Positions 16,127 to 23,570 of a stretch of 46,340 nucleotides of DNA are shown here, in pieces. Every line of letters begins with the position of its first letter. Position 1 is the stretch's first letter. Below the pieces are notes generated by a model. That model ran no database searches. It worked only from the letters and a program-made list of their open reading frames with translations, and was not told where the DNA came from. The translations under genes and the position numbers were made by a program. Source of the DNA: Frigoribacterium sp. (lineage in GTDB: Bacteria > Actinomycetota > Actinomycetes > Actinomycetales > Microbacteriaceae); the NCBI GenBank assembly GCA_025363205.1, contig JANYEI010000050.1, forward strand, positions 1-46,340. The letters run 5' to 3'.

Positions 16127-17053
16127 ATGACCACCATCAAGTCCAGCGACGTCAACGAGACCGCGATCATGCCGGTTCAGCCGCCGCAGCGGCGCCGACT
16201 CGCCGAATTCAACCCGTTCGCCCGCGCGAAGCACCAGAGCCCCGCCGCAACGCCCGCGGGGCTCCCGCTCGTGGCGCCGCTCGCCGCCCTTGAAGCGCGC
16301 AACATCTCCGCCTGGTTCGGTGATCACCAGGTGCTCGACCGCGTCTCGCTCACCATGCCAGCGGGCGTGATCACCTCGCTCATCGGGCCCTCCGGATGCG
16401 GCAAATCCACCTTCCTGCGCATCCTAAACCGTATGCACGAGCTCGTTCCCTCGGCGAGCCTCGCCGGCGAGGTTCTCATCGACGGCCAGGACATCTACGA
16501 GGCCGATCGCAAGTTGGTGGACGCGCGCAAGAGCATCGGCATGGTGTTCCAGAAGCCGAATCCGTTCCCCGCGATGTCGATCTACGAGAACGTGCTGGCG
16601 GGGCTCAAGCTCACCGGCACCCGTGCCGACCGCGACCGCCGCGACTACCTCGTGGAGAGTTGCCTCACGAAGGCTGGACTCTGGAAAGAGGTGAGGGATC
16701 GCCTTCGTGCCCCGGGCGGTGGACTGTCCGGCGGCCAGCAACAGCGGCTCTGTATCGCGCGATCCCTCGCGGTGACCCCCAGCATTCTCCTGATGGACGA
16801 GCCGTGTTCGGCGCTCGACCCCACGTCGACCCGAGTGATCGAAGAGACGATGCTTGAGCTGGTGAAAGATGTCACGATCGTGATCGTGACCCACAACATG
16901 CAGCAGGCGCAGCGCGTATCAACCCAGTGTGCGTTTTTTCTCGCGTCCCAGGGCACCCCGGGTGGCATTGTCGAACACGGTGACACGGCGGCAATGTTTT
17001 CCGAGCCGATCGACGCGCGCACGTTTGACTACGTCAATGGGCGATTCGGATAG
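16127..17053 (+). CDS. pstB: Phosphate ABC transporter ATPase PstB
   Basis: The ATP-hydrolysing subunit of the phosphate importer (308 residues). ATG at 16127 has GAGGA eight bases upstream. Motifs: Walker A GPSGCGKST at residues 87-95, Q-loop VFQKPNPFPAMSIYENV (the KPNPFP signature is typical of PstB), ABC signature LSGGQQQR, Walker B ILLMDEP and the H-loop VTHNMQQA. The first 50 or so residues are a polar extension not found in ordinary PstB (about 255 residues). The gene is separated from pstA by roughly 9.8 kb of surface-protein genes and is last in the block that begins at 13248, which places its expression under the PHO box there. Confidence 0.94.
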   Translation: MTTIKSSDVNETAIMPVQPPQRRRLAEFNPFARAKHQSPAATPAGLPLVAPLAALEARNISAWFGDHQVLDRVSLTMPAGVITSLIGPSGCGKSTFLRILNRMHELVPSASLAGEVLIDGQDIYEADRKLVDARKSIGMVFQKPNPFPAMSIYENVLAGLKLTGTRADRDRRDYLVESCLTKAGLWKEVRDRLRAPGGGLSGGQQQRLCIARSLAVTPSILLMDEPCSALDPTSTRVIEETMLELVKDVTIVIVTHNMQQAQRVSTQCAFFLASQGTPGGIVEHGDTAAMFSEPIDARTFDYVNGRFG

Positions 17054-17058
17054 CCGGA

Positions 17059-17826
17059 ATGGGCAAATCGGCCAAGTCGGTCCCTTGGACGCGTTCGGTC
17101 GGTCTGGCGCTCCAGCTGGTGGCGATCGCCGGTGCGCTGTTGTGGGGCTGGTCCGTCTGGGCTGGATCGGACGGTCCGCGGGGCAGGGCTGCGCAGCAAG
17201 TCCCTGCCGTCGAGACTTCTCACGTCATGCCCCCCGCATCCGCTCAACCGATGATCGCGCCTGCCGTCCCAATCAGTGCACGAATTGATCCGAGCTGGCT
17301 CGACACCGTGTCGTCGCGCACCGGCATCCCGCGCGTCGCTCTCGCAGCATATGCGGGGGCTGCGTCCGTACTTACTGAGCAATCGCCGCACTGCCACTTG
17401 GGCTGGAACACCCTCGCGGCCATCGGTCACATCGAGTCGGACGACGGGCGGCACGGCGGGGCGGTCCTGAGCGACAACGGGTACTCCAGTGTGCCGATCA
17501 TCGGGCCGAAACTCGACGGCGGCGCGTTTGCGGGCATCCATGATTCGGACGGCGGAGTGTGGGACGGCGATACGGTCTGGGATCACGCGGTGGGTCCGTT
17601 CCAGTTCATCCCACAGACCTGGCGCGCCTGGGGTGCCGATGGCAATGGGGATGGCCAGGCCGATCCGAACCAGATGGATGACGCGGCCCTGACCGCGGCA
17701 CGGTACCTCTGCCACGCGGGCGACCTATCGACCGTTGACGGCTGGCGGCGGGCTGTACTCTCCTACAACCACTCGGAGAGCTACGTGGATGACGTGGCGA
17801 AAGTGGCCAACTCGTACCACTTCTAG
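17059..17826 (+). CDS. Lytic transglycosylase-like protein (SLT/MltB type)
   Basis: A 255-residue exported or membrane-anchored peptidoglycan lyase. ATG at 17059, five bases after pstB, is preceded by CCGG only. An N-terminal hydrophobic helix (about residues 14-36, LALQLVAIAGALLWGWSVWA) acts as signal anchor. The lysozyme-like domain spans about 75-255: WNTLAAIGHIESDDGRHGG carries the catalytic Glu (in HIES), followed by GPFQFIPQTWRAWG and an EF-hand-like loop DGNGDGQADPNQ, then the AVLSYNHSESYVDDV segment found in actinobacterial lytic transglycosylases. Cleaving glycan strands could make room for the surface structure encoded upstream; this link rests only on adjacency to pstB. Confidence 0.85.
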   Translation: MGKSAKSVPWTRSVGLALQLVAIAGALLWGWSVWAGSDGPRGRAAQQVPAVETSHVMPPASAQPMIAPAVPISARIDPSWLDTVSSRTGIPRVALAAYAGAASVLTEQSPHCHLGWNTLAAIGHIESDDGRHGGAVLSDNGYSSVPIIGPKLDGGAFAGIHDSDGGVWDGDTVWDHAVGPFQFIPQTWRAWGADGNGDGQADPNQMDDAALTAARYLCHAGDLSTVDGWRRAVLSYNHSESYVDDVAKVANSYHF

Positions 17827-17870
17827 TCGAAGCCCTAGTCGAAGCCCTAGTCGACGCCCTAGTCGAAGTC
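17823..17870. repeat. 12-bp tandem repeat covering two convergent stop codons
   Basis: The unit CTAGTCGAAGCC occurs at 17823 and 17835, with one change at 17847, and is partly repeated at 17859. Each unit carries TAG (or CTA on the other strand). The stop of the transglycosylase gene lies in the first unit and the stop of the marR gene in the last, so the array looks like tandem copying of a gene end. Confidence 0.85.
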
Positions 17871-18350
17871 GAGGCTGAGCTTGCGAAGCAGCGCGGCTAA
17901 CCTCTCCTGGTCGCCGCCAGAGAGACCGTCGAGCAGCTCGTTCTCGGAGACCAGTAGCGTGCTGATTGCGGTGTCAACGTGTTGACGTCCATCCACAGTC
18001 ATGGTCACGAGGATGCCGCGCCCGTCGTGCGGGTCGGTGCGGCGCTCCACGAGCGCACGCGTCACCAGGCGGTCGATACGGTTGGTCATCGTGCCGCTCG
18101 AGACGAGGGTCTGCTGCAGCAGCGCCTTTGGACTCAGCTGGTACGGTGAGCCGGCCCGGCGCAGGGCGGAGAGCACGTCGAACTCCCAGGACTCGAGACC
18201 GGATGCCGTGAAGGCGGTGCGGCGGGCCCGGTCGAGGTGCCTGGCGAGCCGGCCGACCCGCGAGAGAACCTGCAGCGGTGCGAAGTCGAGGTCCGGGCGC
18301 TCGCGCACCCACGCGCCGACAATACGGTCGACTTCGTCGTGTGCGGGCAT
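17859..18350 (-). CDS. MarR-family transcriptional regulator
   Basis: A 163-residue winged-helix regulator, read right to left. ATG at 18350-18348 is chosen: an upstream in-frame ATG at 18485 would translate the Arg/Ser-rich heptanucleotide repeat and is not credible. A GATAAT box lies six bases before the ATG, so the message is probably leaderless. The dimerisation helices and HTH region are seen as LDRARRTAFTASGLESWEFDVLSALRR, QLSPKALLQQTLVSSGTMTNRIDRL (recognition helix), and the wing ERRTDPHDGRGILVTMT. MarR proteins respond to phenolic or lipophilic ligands or to oxidation. Which ligand applies here cannot be told. It converges with the transglycosylase gene and is divergent from tRNA-Gln. 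Confidence 0.9.
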   Translation of the reverse strand: MPAHDEVDRIVGAWVRERPDLDFAPLQVLSRVGRLARHLDRARRTAFTASGLESWEFDVLSALRRAGSPYQLSPKALLQQTLVSSGTMTNRIDRLVTRALVERRTDPHDGRGILVTMTVDGRQHVDTAISTLLVSENELLDGLSGGDQERLAALLRKLSLDFD

Positions 18351-18363
18351 CCGTCCATTATCG

Positions 18364-18412
18364 CGCTCGGCGCTCGGCGCTCGGCGCTCGGCGCTCGACG
18401 CTCGGCGCTCGA
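18364..18412. repeat. 7-bp tandem repeat upstream of marR
   Basis: Seven copies of CGCTCGG, with A for the last base in two copies, run from 18364 to 18412. They begin 14 bases upstream of the marR start codon, i.e. at the -35 side of its promoter. Tandem repeats of this length change copy number by slippage and would change promoter spacing. Confidence 0.85.
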
Positions 18413-18425
18413 CGTCCAGCGTTCG

Positions 18426-18501
18426 AAATGCAGGATGCGGCGTTACTCCTGAGGCGGATGACGCCTCCGAGTTGACTCCTGTCACAGGATTTCCTGCATT
18501 T
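18426..18501. promoter_or_regulatory. Nested inverted repeats upstream of marR
   Basis: AAATGCAGGA (18426-18435) is repeated inverted as TCCTGCATTT (18492-18501), and within it GAGGCG-N5-CGCCTC occupies 18451-18467. They may be paired operator half-sites for the MarR protein or a cruciform. No experimental pattern is matched. Confidence 0.35.
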
Positions 18502-18637
18502 GCGACGGGGCGCGCGCCACAGAGTTCATCCGAGGAGCCGGCACCCCCGAGAAGCCCCGGCTAGGGATGCGGCTCCAGCGGCGTAGCGCATCTGGCAGAA
18601 TTGTCGCGGTCGACCGTTTCACGGGTCGGCCAGGAAT

Positions 18638-18709
18638 TCCGCCTTAGTGTAACGGCAGCACGACAGCCTTTGGAGCTGTTCGGTCCAGGTTCGAATCCTG
18701 GAGGCGGAG
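18638..18709 (+). tRNA. tRNA-Gln (anticodon UUG)
   Basis: A 72-base cloverleaf. The acceptor stem TCCGCCT pairs with AGGCGGA, with G as discriminator base. The anticodon stem ACAGC/GCTGT encloses the loop CTTTGGA, giving anticodon TTG, which reads CAA. The T arm contains GGTTCGAATCC. CCA is not encoded. Its position just before glmU is a common actinobacterial arrangement. Confidence 0.95.
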
Positions 18710-18831
18710 CGGTCGGGGGTGAGCGCGGGAGAGCGCGCTACTCGACCACCGTCGATACGCGTGCGAAAGTGCGCGATGTGCACGCGGGAGCGGGCCACTC
18801 GACCAGCACCACCGAGCGAGGGAGTCCCACC

Positions 18832-20274
18832 ATGTCTGACATCGCGATCATCATCCTCGCCGCGGGGGAGGGCACGCGTATGAAGTCAACCCTGCCGAAG
18901 GTGCTGCACCCGATCGCGGGAATCCCCATGGTCTCCCACGTGCTTGCCACGGCCGAGAAACTGGGTGCTGCCCACATCGTGGCCGTGGTGCGACATGAGC
19001 GGGATGCCGTTGCGGCCGTGATCACCGAGCACGTTCCGCAAGCGATCATCATCGACCAGGACGAGGCGCCCGGCACCGGCCGTGCCGTCGAACTCGGCCT
19101 CGCCGGGCTGCCCTCCGACTTCACCGGCTCCGTCGTCGTGCTGAGCGCAGACGTGCCGCTGCTCGACGCCGCCACCGTGCACGCGCTCATTCACACTCAC
19201 GCGCTTGCCGGCAACGCCCTCACCCTGCTCAGTGCCCACTTCGTCGACCCGACCGGCGGGGGGCGCATCGTTCGCGGCGGAGACGGCTCCTTCGAGGCGA
19301 TCGTGGAGCAGAAGGATGCCAGCGACGAGCAGCGCGAGATCACCGAGGTCAACGCGGGTGTCTATGTCTTCGATGCCGCCGCGTTGCGGGAAGCTCTTGC
19401 CCAAATCGGCACCGACAACGCGCAGAACGAGAAGTACCTGACGGATGCCGCCGCCGGCATCCGCGCCACCGGCGGTCGGATCGAAGCTGTCCCGGTCACG
19501 GATCACTGGCTCGTCGCCGGCATCAACGACCGCGCCCAACTCGCCGCCGCCGCTGCCGAGTTGAATGCCCGTATCGTGCGGGGCTGGCAGCTGAGCGGAG
19601 TGACCATCCAGGATCCGGCGACCACCTGGATCGACCTTGCGACGAGCATCGGCGAAGACGTTGAGATTCTGCCAGGCACCCAGCTGAAGGGGGCTACCGC
19701 GATTGAGCGGGGCGCCATCATCGGCCCGGACACGACACTCGTCGACTGCGAGGTCGGTGAGAACGCGATCGTAAAGCGGGCGGATGCCACCCTCGCCGTC
19801 ATCGGCGCAAACGCCACCGTCGGCCCCTTCGCCTTCCTGCGCCCCGGAACCTACCTCGGAGAGAACGGCAAGATCGGCACCTTCGTCGAGACGAAGAACT
19901 CGACGATCGGCCGCGGATCGAAGGTGCCGCACCTGAGCTATATCGGTGACACCACCGTCGGCGAGGGCACCAATCTCGGAGCCGGTGCAATCACGGCCAA
20001 CTACGACGACATCACCAAGCACCGCACCGAGATCGGGTCGCAGGTGCATGCCGGCTCGCACAACGTCTTCGTCGCCCCGGTTAGAATCGGGGACGGAGCC
20101 AAGACCGGAGCGGGAACGATCGTGCGCAAGGATGTGCCAGCCGGAGCCCTCGCGATGACCGTTGCCCCGCAACGCAACGTGATGGGCTGGGTGGAGAAGA
20201 ATAGGGCAGGGACCGCCGCGGCGAAAGCGGCCTCGAAGGCCGATGAATCGTTCGACCAGACAGCGGCCGACTAG
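18832..20274 (+). CDS. glmU: Bifunctional UDP-GlcNAc pyrophosphorylase / GlcN-1-P acetyltransferase
   Basis: A cytoplasmic enzyme (480 residues) making UDP-N-acetylglucosamine for peptidoglycan. ATG at 18832 has GCGAGGGAG upstream. The N-terminal uridyltransferase domain (about 1-235) opens with IILAAGEGTRMKSTLPKVLH, and contains VLSADVPLL (metal-binding Asp) and TEVNAGVYVF. The C-terminal left-handed beta-helix domain (about 260-460) shows hexapeptide repeats and the acetyltransferase motif FLRPGTYLGENGKIGTFVE, with the catalytic His in VPHLSYIGD and the NYDD motif in GAITANYDDITK. The last 25 residues are a polar Ala/Lys-rich tail. It lies after tRNA-Gln and 57 bases before prs. Confidence 0.96.
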   Translation: MSDIAIIILAAGEGTRMKSTLPKVLHPIAGIPMVSHVLATAEKLGAAHIVAVVRHERDAVAAVITEHVPQAIIIDQDEAPGTGRAVELGLAGLPSDFTGSVVVLSADVPLLDAATVHALIHTHALAGNALTLLSAHFVDPTGGGRIVRGGDGSFEAIVEQKDASDEQREITEVNAGVYVFDAAALREALAQIGTDNAQNEKYLTDAAAGIRATGGRIEAVPVTDHWLVAGINDRAQLAAAAAELNARIVRGWQLSGVTIQDPATTWIDLATSIGEDVEILPGTQLKGATAIERGAIIGPDTTLVDCEVGENAIVKRADATLAVIGANATVGPFAFLRPGTYLGENGKIGTFVETKNSTIGRGSKVPHLSYIGDTTVGEGTNLGAGAITANYDDITKHRTEIGSQVHAGSHNVFVAPVRIGDGAKTGAGTIVRKDVPAGALAMTVAPQRNVMGWVEKNRAGTAAAKAASKADESFDQTAAD

Positions 20275-20331
20275 GTTTCGATACGTTCGACCACCGAACC
20301 ACGATCACCGAATCAATAGAGAGCAGGACAC

Positions 20332-21309
20332 GTGGCCGAGATCACTGCGACCGGAAAAAAGCGACTGGTCATCGTCACCGGACGCGCTCATCCGCAGCTG
20401 GCGATCGACATCGCCGAGGAGCTCGATTCGGATCTCGTGCACACTGATGCCCGCACTTTCGCCAACGGCGAGATCTACGCCCGCTATGACGAGAGCGTTC
20501 GTGGCTGTGACGCCTTCGTCATCCAGTCCCACACCTATCCGATCAACGAGTGGCTCATGGAGCAGCTGATCATGGTGGACGCGCTCAAACGAGCCTCTGC
20601 GAAGCGGATCACCGTGGTCGCGCCGTTCTATCCTTATGCGCGGCAAGACAAGAAAGGGCGTGGTCGCGAACCGATCTCGGCTCGCCTCGTCGCCGACCTG
20701 TTCAAGGCCGCCGGCGCCGATCGCATCATGAGTGTCGACCTGCACGCCGCGCAGATCCAGGGCTTCTTCGACGGCCCGGTTGATCACCTCTTCGCCATGC
20801 CGGTGCTGCTCAAATACTTTAAGGAGCGCCTCGACCCGTCCACGCTCACCGTCGTCTCGCCCGACATGGGGCGCGTGCGGGTCGCCGATATCTGGAGCGA
20901 CAAGCTCGGGGCCCCGCTCGCTATCATCCACAAGCGTCGCGATCCGCTGGTGCCTAACAAGGTGACAGTGCACGAGATTGTCGGCGAAGTGCACGGTCGC
21001 ACCTGCCTGATCGTCGACGACATGATCGACACCGGCGGCACGATCGTGAAGGCCGCCGAAGCGCTCAAGGAGGCGGGTGCCACCAACGTAGTGGTCGCGG
21101 CAACCCACGCCGTGTTCTCCCACCCGGCGAGCGAGATTCTGCAGAGCGATTTCATCGATTCGGTCGTCGTGACCGACACCCTGCCGATCCCTGCCGAGAA
21201 GCGCTTTCCGACTCTCACCGTTTTGCCGATCGCCCCGCTGATCGCGAGCGCGATCCACGAGGTGTTCAACGATGGATCGGTCACCTCGATGTTTGACGGC
21301 GCAGCCTGA
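20332..21309 (+). CDS. prs: Ribose-phosphate pyrophosphokinase
   Basis: Makes PRPP from ribose 5-phosphate and ATP for nucleotide, His and Trp synthesis (325 residues, the normal length). GTG at 20332 is taken because the conserved N-terminal strand (KKRLVIVTGRAHPQLA) follows at once. Motifs: FANGEIYARYDESVRG, the catalytic flexible loop YPYARQDKKGRGREPISA, the metal-binding VDLHAAQIQGFF and the PRPP-binding loop LIVDDMIDTGGT. In most actinobacteria prs is followed closely by rplY; here about 19 kb of other genes lie between. Confidence 0.96.
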   Translation: MAEITATGKKRLVIVTGRAHPQLAIDIAEELDSDLVHTDARTFANGEIYARYDESVRGCDAFVIQSHTYPINEWLMEQLIMVDALKRASAKRITVVAPFYPYARQDKKGRGREPISARLVADLFKAAGADRIMSVDLHAAQIQGFFDGPVDHLFAMPVLLKYFKERLDPSTLTVVSPDMGRVRVADIWSDKLGAPLAIIHKRRDPLVPNKVTVHEIVGEVHGRTCLIVDDMIDTGGTIVKAAEALKEAGATNVVVAATHAVFSHPASEILQSDFIDSVVVTDTLPIPAEKRFPTLTVLPIAPLIASAIHEVFNDGSVTSMFDGAA

Positions 21310-21320
21310 GGGGTGACCGT

Positions 21321-21350
21321 CTGAACCGTGTCACTCTGCTCTCGTAGAGT
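21321..21350 (+). promoter_or_regulatory. Promoter of the acyl-CoA synthetase gene
   Basis: CTGAAC (21321-21326) and TAGAGT (21345-21350) are 18 bases apart. TAGAGT ends six bases before the ATG at 21357, which would put transcription start at or next to the start codon (leaderless). A GGAGG also lies in that gap, so a conventional leader from an upstream promoter is possible too. Confidence 0.5.
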
Positions 21351-21356
21351 GGAGGC

Positions 21357-23063
21357 ATGACCATCACGACACCGCGGCCGTGGCTCACCAGTTACGCCGA
21401 GGGCGTGCCGCCCGAGATCGAACTCCCGACCGGGTCGTTGTTCGACCTCCTCGAGTCATCCGTGAGCGAATATGGCGACAACATCGCGCTCGAGTTCTTC
21501 GGGGCGACCACCACCTACGCTGAGCTGGGGGAGCAGGTGCTTCGCGCCGCCGAGGGCTTGCGACTACTCGGCGTTCAGAAGGGCGATACCGTCGCCCTTG
21601 TGCTGCCGAATTGCCCACAGCATGTCGTTGCCTTCTATGCAGTTCTGCGTCTCGGGGCGATCGTCGTTGAGCACAATCCCCTGTACACCCCTCGTGAACT
21701 CCGGCACCAGTTTGAAGACCACGGTGCGAAGGTCGCAATTGTGTGGAACAACGTCGTCGAGACGGTGCAGAGCTTTCCGGCGGATGTCGCGGTCCACTCG
21801 ATCGTGTCCATCGACATCACCCGGGCGATGCCGTTCGGCACCCGCGCGCTACTGCGGCTGCCGATCGCGAAGGCGCGAGAGTCTCGCACCGCGCTGACGA
21901 CAGCGGTGCGGGGCACCGTTCCCTGGCACACACTCCTCGATCACCCCACGGTCGATGGGCACATCTTCCGGCCGACGGCGGCGGATGTCGCACTGATCCA
22001 GTACACGAGCGGCACGACCGGCTCGCCGAGGGGGGCCATCCTCACTCATCTCAACCTCGCAACCAATGCCGCCCAGGCGAGGTCCTGGGTGCCCTCGGTG
22101 AATCGTGGCACCTCGGTGGTCTACGCCGTGTTGCCGATGTTTCACGCCTACGGGCTCACCCTCTGCCTCACCTTCGCGATGAGCATGGGATCGCGGCTGG
22201 TGCTCTTTCCTAAATTCGACCCCGAGCTGGTGCTCAAGGTCGTCAAGAAGCATCCGGCCACATTCCTGCCAGCGGTGCCGCCGATCTACGAGCGGCTCAC
22301 CGCTGCGGCCGATGAGGCGGGAGTGTCGCTGGAAGGCATCGAGATCGCGATTTCGGGGGCCATGCCGCTGTCGGCATCCGTCGTCGAACCGTGGGAGAAA
22401 CGTACCGGCGGCTACCTGGTCGAGGGCTATGGGCTCTCCGAGACGAGCCCCGTTCTGATTGCCAATCCGGTGGGCCCGAGCCGCCGGGCTGGCACTGTCG
22501 GACTGCCGCTGCCCAACACTGAGGCGCGGGTCGTCGACCCCGAGAATCCGACGGTCGATCGCGCCGCCGGCGACGAGGGCGAACTGATCGTGCGTGGACC
22601 GCAGGTGTTCTCCGGCTATTGGAAGAAGGCCGAGGAGACGGCGCAGGTCTTCGTGCCGGCGGCCGAGGGTGACGACGCCGGCCCATGGTTCCGCACCGGC
22701 GACATCGTCACCATCGATGCGGACGGTTTCGTGAAAATCGTCGATCGCATCAAGGAGCTCATCATCACCGGTGGCTTCAACGTCGCGCCGAGCGAGGTCG
22801 AAGACGCCCTTCGGTCGCATCCGTCCGTGGCGGATGTCGCGGTCGTCGGCCTGCCGAGCGACCACAGCGGCGAGGAGGTGGTGGCTGCGGTGGTGCTCGT
22901 GCCCGGTGCCGAGCTCGATGAGCAGGGCTTGCGAGATTATGTGCGTCCGAGCCTTGCCGCCTACAAGGTGCCGAAGCGCGTAGTGGCTGTCGATGAGCTT
23001 CCGAAGTCCCTGATCGGCAAGGTGATCCGCCGCGAGGTGCGCGACCGGTTGCAGGCTCAGTAG
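21357..23063 (+). CDS. Long-chain acyl-CoA synthetase (AMP-forming)
   Basis: Activates fatty acids to acyl-CoA through an acyl-adenylate (568 residues). ATG 21357 is preceded by GGAGG. The adenylation domain has the phosphate loop YTSGTTGSPRGA, the fatty-acid gate region PMFHAYGLTLCL, and the YGLSETSPV adenine motif. The signature GPWFRTGDIV and hinge DRIKELIITGGFNVAPSEVE mark the C-terminal domain, and the catalytic Lys is in LPKSLIGKVIRREVR at the end. The layout fits FadD-type ligases. It follows prs after 47 bases with its own promoter, so it is probably not part of the prs transcript. It converges with the small gene at 23128-23499. Confidence 0.93.
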   Translation: MTITTPRPWLTSYAEGVPPEIELPTGSLFDLLESSVSEYGDNIALEFFGATTTYAELGEQVLRAAEGLRLLGVQKGDTVALVLPNCPQHVVAFYAVLRLGAIVVEHNPLYTPRELRHQFEDHGAKVAIVWNNVVETVQSFPADVAVHSIVSIDITRAMPFGTRALLRLPIAKARESRTALTTAVRGTVPWHTLLDHPTVDGHIFRPTAADVALIQYTSGTTGSPRGAILTHLNLATNAAQARSWVPSVNRGTSVVYAVLPMFHAYGLTLCLTFAMSMGSRLVLFPKFDPELVLKVVKKHPATFLPAVPPIYERLTAAADEAGVSLEGIEIAISGAMPLSASVVEPWEKRTGGYLVEGYGLSETSPVLIANPVGPSRRAGTVGLPLPNTEARVVDPENPTVDRAAGDEGELIVRGPQVFSGYWKKAEETAQVFVPAAEGDDAGPWFRTGDIVTIDADGFVKIVDRIKELIITGGFNVAPSEVEDALRSHPSVADVAVVGLPSDHSGEEVVAAVVLVPGAELDEQGLRDYVRPSLAAYKVPKRVVAVDELPKSLIGKVIRREVRDRLQAQ

Positions 23064-23127
23064 CGGGACCGCCCAATACCGGTAGTGGTTTAGCCCACCA
23101 TCGCGGAGGTTCGGGGTGCGGTGACGG

Positions 23128-23499
23128 CTACGCGTTCTTCCCCGGCTTCGGAACCGGCGAAAGCTTCGGCGAAATCGGGATGAGCCCGAGTGAGGCGACG
23201 TTTTTCTCGCCGCCGAAAGCTCCGACCGTGTAGCACTGCCAGCCCGGACCTCCCGTGCCAAACAGTTCGAAGCGGGCGGATGCACTTGTCGCCTCCGGCG
23301 CTTCGTATCCGACCCACGCGTTGCAGGCCTCCTGCGCGGTGGACGACGCCACCGACAGGGTCGTCAGCATCCCAGGGAGCACGAGACAGGCGATGCCAAC
23401 CACGACGACGATGCGAAGCACGAATCGCATGCGGCGACGGCGCGGAACGCCCTCGGTCGGCACGTACCCGGCCAGTTCTGGCTCTTCGTCCTCAGTCAT
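23128..23499 (-). CDS. Small membrane-anchored hypothetical protein
   Basis: A 123-residue protein of unknown function. An acidic N-terminal tail (TEDEEPELAG) and an Arg cluster (PRRRRMRF) precede one membrane helix (about residues 28-50, VLRIVVVVGIACLVLPGML). The extracytoplasmic part has two cysteines (EACNAW and GWQCYTVG), which could form a disulfide. By the positive-inside rule the N-terminus is cytoplasmic. It ends in a Pro/Lys-rich stretch. It lies convergent to the acyl-CoA synthetase gene and downstream of gnd on the same strand, 71 bases after gnd's stop. The length, the TM and the codon use support a real gene; no family name can be given. Confidence 0.7.
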   Translation of the reverse strand: MTEDEEPELAGYVPTEGVPRRRRMRFVLRIVVVVGIACLVLPGMLTTLSVASSTAQEACNAWVGYEAPEATSASARFELFGTGGPGWQCYTVGAFGGEKNVASLGLIPISPKLSPVPKPGKNA

Positions 23500-23570
23500 G
23501 GCAGTTAGATCCTGTCACGGTCCCGGGAGATTGCGGGCCCGGGTTTGCGTGCGATAACGGTTGCGATCGG

